Positions 57,179-64,000 of a stretch of 64,000 bases of DNA are shown one piece after another. The stretch is from Marthasterias glacialis. Taxonomy: Eukaryota; Echinodermata; Asteroidea; Forcipulatida; Asteriidae. A program made the translations under genes and the position numbers. Each line of letters starts with the position of its first letter. Positions within the stretch are counted from its first letter, which is position 1. The notes below the pieces were generated by a model. That model ran no database searches and had not been told where the DNA came from. It saw only the letters and a program-made list of their open reading frames with translations. The DNA is taken from NCBI GenBank assembly GCA_911728455.2, contig OU452219.1:2609001-2673000 (forward strand). Direction: 5' to 3'.

Positions 57179-57364
57179 GCCTCTAGCTGCCGGGCAATCA
57201 CGGTAGTCTAGTTGGTAAGACATCTGCTCTAGAATGGCGAGGTTCATGGGTTCGAATCCCACCCGAGGAATGTGATTGTGTTTTTTTCTTCACAGGACTC
57301 GAGAAAAGAACTGAGTATATAGTGCTTAACACACAACGGTGCATGGGCAAAAAACACAAATAAT
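57179..57364 (+). mobile_element. SINE family A, best-preserved copy
   Basis: Full layout: GCCTCTAGCTGCCGGGCAATCACGGTAGTCTAGTTGGTAAGACATCTGCTCTAGAATGG (tRNA-like, A box), GGGTTCGAATCCC B box at 57248-57260, a TTCACAGGACTCGAGAAAAGAACTGAG body and a CATGGGCAAAAAACACAAATAATA tail. The head keeps both polymerase III box motifs. Confidence 0.85.
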
Positions 57365-58289
57365 ACAACTTTTCTTCTCCTTGACAATTCAAGGCTAGAT
57401 TCGTGTAATTCTGACGATGATTAACTGTTTTGACTTTAAAGGTTTTAATTGATGTCCAGGTTTTGAACTTTGTCAAGAAATCTGAAGTTTAATTGAAGAG
57501 ACCTTTCTACTTTCATTTGTCCAATTCAAAGCTTGTAAACCGTTGCAGGTCTTGCACTGCTTTTCCTGGCCTGTCCATGGGGTCAGTCAGCCAGCCTGCT
57601 CAGGTTCACCAGCCCATGTAAATTGTGTGTCACATTTTCATGTCAAACGAAAACATGAGAAGTTTTACACATTCAAATGTACACAGTCACAAGTGTACAT
57701 TCTAGACTAGTCTGCTGGGCCGGGCTGTACCTATAAGAAACAGGTTTGACTGGTCCACAGCACTTTGGCCAAGTGTCTGTACGTCAGCTAGTGACACAAT
57801 CAATCCCTGCCGTCTGTATTGGTGGTCACTCTTTAACGTCAGCCAGGAGTTAGTTCAGTACAAGGAACCCAAAACAAGTTGTTTTTCAACGAAGAGTATT
57901 TTGTTCAACTCACACGGTTCCCAGTTCAAACAGATGGAAGAGCAAGATCAACCAGAGTGTTCTGACTCCAAGATCCTCGTCTTATCAACCCTCACCCATC
58001 GTGACTTCTTGGACAGATCTTAAATCCCAATCTTTAATTTCAACCCCAACCCCTCCTACCATCAACAAAAAGAAGAGAGAGAAAAAAGCCCCTTTTTATC
58101 TTCTACCCTCTCCCGTCTCCTGAGATCTAGCTATGTCAATTTGTCTTTCCGTGCGCGTGTGCTGGCAGTAAAGGCTGATACGGGTGATTGATAATGAGAC
58201 TTGCAGGACATCCCGGGTATGTTGGCCATGGAGGTTCCAAACAGGGGACGTTAGGGGTACTTCAAGGAGATGAGCAGATTTCTATCAAG

Positions 58290-58312
58290 CTCTCTCTCTC
58301 TCTCTCTCTCTC
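58290..58312. repeat. (CT)n microsatellite
   Basis: About eleven CT units in a locally pyrimidine-rich region (58030-58340). Confidence 0.85.
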
Positions 58313-59924
58313 CTGTTCAATTCTCCTCCCGCCTGTCCCCCGCCACTGACAGAACACACGAATAAAACACATGTCATAACAGAAATATGATAAACATTCC
58401 TTTCTTGCTTTGGGCCAAACAGGCATATTGTTGTCATCGTCATGCTGCTGTTAGTTTTTGCTGGGTTAGTAGAGCAGCATGCAACTTTAAAATCATATTT
58501 GAGTATAGCTGTTTGAGTTAGCTAATCAAGCATAATAAAACACTGTACTAAGCGAAGCTAGACATGATGTTTAAAAAAATACAATAAAAACATTGTACTG
58601 AGCAAAGCTAGCCATTGCTTAAAAATAAAATTAAACTAATGGGCAATGTCAAGTTATTATGCTTCCGCCGAAAAAACAAAAACAAAACTCAGTTATGCAT
58701 TATTACTTGCATGTTGTAAACATCGTGCAATTCCTCACACTCCTTCACACTCAATTTAACTTTGACACATTCATCAACACACAACTTACTCATCACATGT
58801 ACTTTCCCATTACGACAAAGGTAATGGGTATATTGGAAAAAGCAACTGTTGTCAACAGAACAAACAAAAAATCGACAATAATGATTTATCAATATTTCAC
58901 CAACACTTTTGTCGGTCATTTTTACGTTCGTCTTTGCCATTGATTGCAAGATATGAAATAAACAATATTTGGAAAAAATGCTACCGAAAATATGAATAAT
59001 TTATATTATGTTACGCTGGATACTACTAATTTAAATTTGATAAATTTCAAATTGTTAACTTTAACCAGTAAAATTGTTTTGATATGAGTATGATAATCTA
59101 ACAAATTAACTGATAAACAAATGTTTTTACGGGGATAACCTTACACGCCTCAGTCTGCTTCCTGGAAAGGCGCTTCTGTCGACTCTAGTTGAAAAGTTCA
59201 CGTCCAAATATCATTTGATTAAACACGGGCAACGCTCAGGGCCAACCGACAACTTCTTTAATTTTGTTTAAATTAATGTTATTTTATGACTGGGGTAACC
59301 TTCAAAAATACAGTCTTGATGGGTTCAGGAATTCTGTGCATTTATTGGTTAAAGGGAAAGCAAAACATTGGAGACAATCTTGAGAAGATTTCAAGATATC
59401 ATGTCTGAAAGGTAAGGCACATTTGGTAGCATTAACCATCATATAGTTAAACATTTACTTAAAAAAAAATCTATGCTTGATTATGTATAATATTGTTGTT
59501 TCTATTTTATTTATTTATTTATTTATTTTTTTAAGGGGTGGGGTTGTTGTACTTTTGATGTGAATATTGAACAGTTGTATTAAAATGCACTCTACAGGAT
59601 TGGTAAGGATAAAAACATTATTGTTTAGTTTCAGCCTGAAACTTACTGTTTATGAAGTTAATACTAGAACCAATTTTTCTGTGAAATATTTCTGTCTGAA
59701 ATGCTGTCATAATCGACATAACTGTATCTGAAAACCTAAAAAACGCAACAGCTGATTTCGGTTATAACAATCAAAATTAAGGACAATGTGTTTACATGCT
59801 GAAAAGTGTGGGTAGGCACACACACCGTTATGGGGACATTTATACAATAGAACAAAGGTCTCCACAACGTTTTTCTTTGTCAAACCCTGTCCCCGTAAAG
59901 TAATTCAATAGAAAAGGGAATAAT

Positions 59925-60100
59925 AGAACAACAATAAGGAGTCCCCGCAACTCGGTGTTAAAAAGAATGTGTGCACGGTTTTTCACTATTTTCTCCTGAC
60001 TCAGACGACGGATTGAGCCCATTTTTTCCATGTATACATTGAATCACACAAAGTAAGAACACTTCACTATCAGCTTTATCAATCCTACAGTGCCTTTAAG
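59925..60100 (-). repeat. Repeat shared with 44897-45060
   Basis: Reverse complement reads GTAGGATTGATAAAGCTGATAGTG ... TGATTCAATGTATACATGG ... CCGTCGTCTGAGTCAGGAGAAAATAGTGAAAAACCGTGCACAC, matching the plus-strand copy at 44897. Confidence 0.6.
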
Positions 60101-61982
60101 ATTGTAGCGCACAGTTAGAGACATGTTTAGGTTAAATTATACACAATTCATTTGTTAATATTCAACTCATATATTAAAACTGGGAATAATCACATTGTTT
60201 TTTCCCAACAAGCAATTCCACAAATGGTATTTAGGTTTTCCTTTACGCTAATGTGAGATAAAAACTGTTTACTCAGAGCTTTCCAAGGTCCTGCGGAAAC
60301 AATCCATAGACTACAAGGGTGGGATGTGAATCCAAGACCTCCACATTACAGGCATTTCAACGACTCAGGCCATACTCAGATACATTGACCAATGTTTCAG
60401 TTTTCTTTTAAATATTATTTTTACGAATCCTTTAACCTTACTGATAAGAGTTTGTTTACATTAGAAGTTCAGAGAATGTAAAAGATGATACCCAGCAAAA
60501 ATGAACACAGTCTGGTTAATGTGAGGAGTTCAGCTTTCTTCTATGGCCAAGGATGCTCTGAAATAATTTAATCTATCCTCGACTGAAGGTTTCTCTCAAC
60601 ACGAGGGCAAATTATTGAGTCCCAACAACTGTTCCCAGTGCTTCAGAACTTTAGAGAGTCAAAACTATTCCCAGCATGGGGCAGATGAACTATCCATTAG
60701 AGCAAGTTATTATTATTTTTTTGGGGAAAGCAGAATTTATAAATGCATCAGTGAAATATTTTTTTATATTGAAAAACACTCTATGGTTCGAACAGAAATC
60801 AGAGCAATTTGGCACTGCCGAATAAAGAACTTAAATTCATCTGACATCTTGAAAACAATTTCCGGCCCCATGGTGCATAGTACATCTGTACCTTGTTGAT
60901 GACGCCGAATTGCAAATTGTACAAATACGTATTTTTAATTCCACGATTCATACCTCTCCCTTTTGAAATATTCAACAGAGATGTCACGTTGTCTTCCTTC
61001 GTAGGAATCAAGCTGTATTAGTAGATTGGAATGCCACACCGAGACCTAATGGAGTGGATCCTTGGGAAATTGCACATCAATCATAAATAGATTCGTGGCT
61101 GTCCACAGTCGTCAACAAGTCATGTTTTGATTGATTTTCACCCTTTGCATATGGTTTGGTTATTTTGTTAAATTTTTTTCAGAGCATGTAATGTTTTGGG
61201 TGTTTATTATACATTGGAAGAAATCAAATATTAACATTCATAGCGGCACACAAGCGGATATAAAGTACATTGGAGTTGTGGTTACATCATAATATAGGCA
61301 TTACCCCCCCCTTGTTGTTTTATTTTCCATCCACGACATGATTCGAAAAATAAATATCAGTTAACACCCACTTTAAAATCTTGAAAACCATGGTAGACTT
61401 AAACAGATGAAGTGTCCGTGAAATGCTTCTAAATTCATGCACTAACATTTTTTGCTTTTCTGACTAATGAAATGATTTAAGATGAAACTTTGAGTGGATG
61501 TGTGTCTAGTAATTGTCTTTGATCAACTACAAATGGCACTACCCAAAGATATGCACTGTGATTTTAGAACAAATGAATTTTTCACATTCACCTGATTGGC
61601 TAGAAGTTAAGGTCACGTGTCCTTGCCCTTACTTGTGATTGGTTCAGGAGTTTAATGTTTTTAATAACCATTACTTCTACATCGCTTCATTGACTTATCT
61701 TTTCTTTAGTTTCAAATGCAGTTTTTCATTACTAAATTTTACGAAAAAAACCCCAGTATAATTGCATATTTTTGCTTATACAAAATGTATTTCTTAGGAA
61801 AGTTCATCTGCTTAATGGCTGGGTAAGATTGTGCCCAGGGCCCTAAATATCTGATCATAAAAACAGTTTGCTCCGTAGAGACTGGTTTACTGCCCCAAGA
61901 TTACATGCGATGTGCACTGTTGGTGAATCTTTCAATCTTGCAAAGATATGAATTTTGTTAAGCACCGTTTTCACTTTTAGCA

Positions 61983-62165
61983 GGGCCCAATTTCATAGAG
62001 CTGCTTAAGCAGAAAACAATAATTGACAAATTTCTGCTAAGCAAAGATGCGCAGGATACCAGTCGAAAATGGTCAATGTGACATGTTATTTTGGCTGGTA
62101 ATGTAAATCTGGTAAGCATAATTTGATTTTGCTTGGCTACCTTTTGTGCTTATGAAATTGGGCCC
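61983..62165. mobile_element. GGGCCCAATTTCAT MITE, first of a tandem pair
   Basis: Starts GGGCCCAATTTCATAGAGCTGCTTAAGCAG and ends GCTTATGAAATTGGGCCC, 183 bp. The interior contains GGATACCAGTC and TGTGACATGTTATTTTGGCTGGTAA, found inverted in the next element. Confidence 0.75.
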
Positions 62166-62167
62166 AG

Positions 62168-62353
62168 GGGCCAATTTGATAGACCTGCTTAACAGCTAAG
62201 CACAACAAATAAGTATGCTTACCAAAATAAAGTTACCAGCCAGACTACCATGTCACATGTACAACTGTGACTGGTATCCTGCTCATTTCTGCTTAGCAAA
62301 AATTGTTTAAGCAATATTTTCAGCTTAATAAGCAGCTCAATGAAATTGGGTCC
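62168..62353. mobile_element. GGGCCCAATTTCAT MITE, second of a tandem pair
   Basis: Starts GGGCCAATTTGATAGACCTGCTTAACAGC and ends GCAGCTCAATGAAATTGGGTCC, 186 bp. The interior (TTACCAGCCAGACTACCATGTCACATG ... GACTGGTATCCTGC) is the inverse of the first element's, so the pair is head to head and can form a long hairpin. Confidence 0.75.
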
Positions 62354-62575
62354 AGGTCTTCAAAAGACAGTCATAATGATGTAATATTAAAGCAGCAATC
62401 CTATGCAAATGTTACCTTGTGTTCTATTTTTTTTTTTTAAATATTTGTTTAATTTAATTTCTTTTTAATTAAAAACTCTAGAAGTACTTCTTTTTCATCA
62501 ATGAAATAACACACCAACTGCTACATCGTCGCACAATATAAGGTTTCTTCTATAAGATAGAAGATGCCAGCTCAC

Positions 62576-62617
62576 CAATTCTTGTGTATTCAATATTGAT
62601 CTTTGCCTGTGTATGAA
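62576..62617 (-). other. Candidate 42-nt short exon upstream of LNS2
   Basis: On the minus strand a strong pyrimidine-rich acceptor (CGCTGTCCTCTTTGTGTAG) is followed by 42 nt and an ATTG|GTGAGC donor. Phase 1 in and out, as required by the first LNS2 exon, it reads H-T-Q-A-K-I-N-I-E-Y-T-R-I without a stop. It could be an SS1-type cassette or chance; no homologue is recognised. Confidence 0.28.
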
Positions 62618-64000
62618 CTACACAAAGAGGACAGCGGCAACTGAGGGGATCCGTAAACAGCCCCGCTGAGCAACGATGCCCTCAAATTGGAAATAGATAC
62701 TTGGCAAGGGGGTGGCACTACATCTATTTATACAGGGTTTTTCCTCTGGGTATAAAATGGCTGTGGGCAGAGCACGTGTGCTTTGGATTGGAATGAGAGA
62801 GCTGTGATAAAATAAACTAACAAACGTATTGATTGGGGGAGATTTTCGAAGGTTGGGCATGGAGAACTATTAATTCAATCGGAACAAGAACAACTCTGAA
62901 ACAGTGTCAAACAATAGATGGAATTTAGAACATGGAAACTGTTCGAATGATAACTATTTTCAGCCTTGTTATAGGCCTATATATATTTTTTACTAAATGA
63001 AATAAATGCTATTAATTATTTCAAATTTTAGGCATATAGATATATCTTAAATGAAATAAATAATATTAATGATTTAATACTTCAAGCGGAGAAACTCACA
63101 ATTTCTAATTGCTTAATTAAAACTTGCTTTTAAAAGATAATGAGCAATTGATAATTAAGATACCATCCTACTCTGTTTTATTGCATTGCCTCAACAAAAA
63201 ATTATGTTCTTAAAAAGGTTAAAAAAAAAATCAAATGCTATTTTTCTCTTCTGGTTTTGAAAACAACTACTTGAATTTTGAGTGAGAGACACGGGGCAAC
63301 AGCGAGTAATTGAAGTTCGTATCAGCCATTCGTACTTAAAACATAAGGGATGGTGTAAACATTTTAAGTAATGTCCTTGTCCCTTGATATAATCCACTCA
63401 AAAAATATGAGTCAATTCTCTTGAAATATTTCCTGTTTATTGATTTAACACCGATACGTAAATCACATTACGGTGGTTGCGCTTTCCCGTGTCATACACA
63501 GTTTTTGCGTGGTGCCTGCCATCTTACTTCCTCGATATCGCGGAAGGACACAGTTTTAAATTCAATCATTTTAATTCAAGGGATGTTTTTGTTGCATTTC
63601 TTTGGACGAGACATACTTTGATATATTCAGGGTGGGCCTATGGTTAGTAACTATGGGAATAATATATGCAGTTTGTTATTTTTTGTTATTTTTCAAATTT
63701 ACAGCTTACAATGATCTTTTTAGTCCGAAAATTGAAAGAAAAAAAACCCAAAACCAGTAATTTATAGCCACGATTTTTTCGTTTACTGTTTACCCCCAAA
63801 TTGTCAAAATCGTGCTGCAGATTTCACGAATAGATCTCATTTTGCAAGGCTAACAATTTCAATATGAATGAATTCCAGTTATTTATTTGCAATCTTATTG
63901 CACATACTTCATTCCTTTTTTTTGGTCATACAATCACCTACACAAGAAGACGCTTTAATTGAATATTTTATTTCTGTTTTCTATTTAATCACCACAATAA

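Larger units (their letters stand above)
54961..64000 (-). other. Far part of the giant 5' intron or upstream region
   Basis: Contains a short tandem repeat (56287-56358), SINE family A pieces (57119-57364), a (CT)n tract (58290-58312), a repeat shared with 44897 (59925-60100), a tandem MITE pair (61983-62353) and a short-exon candidate (62576-62617). 62900-64000 is AT-rich and nothing was recognised there. No LNS1 or EGF1 coding sequence found. Confidence 0.55.

Overview
The window is AT-rich animal DNA dominated by one gene on the minus strand: an alpha-type neurexin, the presynaptic adhesion receptor built from laminin-G/LNS and EGF domains. Eleven coding exons can be placed between positions 5 and 28712. 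Every junction has a GT donor and an AG acceptor and keeps the reading frame. Read 5' to 3' (high to low coordinate) they encode LNS2, LNS3, EGF2, LNS4, LNS5, EGF3, LNS6 and the start of the stalk. The 3' part (rest of the stalk, membrane segment, cytoplasmic tail) lies left of position 1. The 5' part (signal peptide, LNS1, EGF1) was not found and probably lies right of position 64000, which makes the 5' intron at least 35 kb.

The organism is probably a marine invertebrate deuterostome, most likely an echinoderm. This is inference from neurexin divergence and from the repeats: tRNA-derived SINEs with an (ATT)n tail, many short foldback elements, and decayed jockey-type LINE ends. The sequence alone does not fix the species.

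Layout: 1-5734 holds compact exons for the stalk, LNS6, EGF3, LNS5 and the end of LNS4. 5735-16136 holds LNS4 and the LNS3-end/EGF2 exon, separated by 4-5 kb introns. 16137-18960 holds the LNS3 exons with a head-to-head SINE pair. 18961-26788 is a 7.8 kb intron with two dead LINE fragments, a tRNA-Leu-like SINE and several MITEs. 26789-28712 holds the two LNS2 exons on either side of the vertebrate SS2 position. 28713-64000 is intron (or upstream sequence) full of repeats. The largest is a 35.1-40.6 kb block of a non-autonomous element. Its internal units pair a doubled CRE-like palindrome with an ETS-like palindrome about 159 bp away.

No second gene, RNA gene, CRISPR array or confident promoter was recognised. 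Points worth following: the regularly spaced motif array at 35.1-40.6 kb; a 21-nt in-frame microexon candidate in the LNS4 intron that would add an N-glycosylation sequon; two symmetric phase-1 short-exon candidates in the giant 5' intron, where vertebrate SS1 cassettes occur; a polybasic RRKRR insertion in LNS6; and the loss of the usual LNS2 disulfide.
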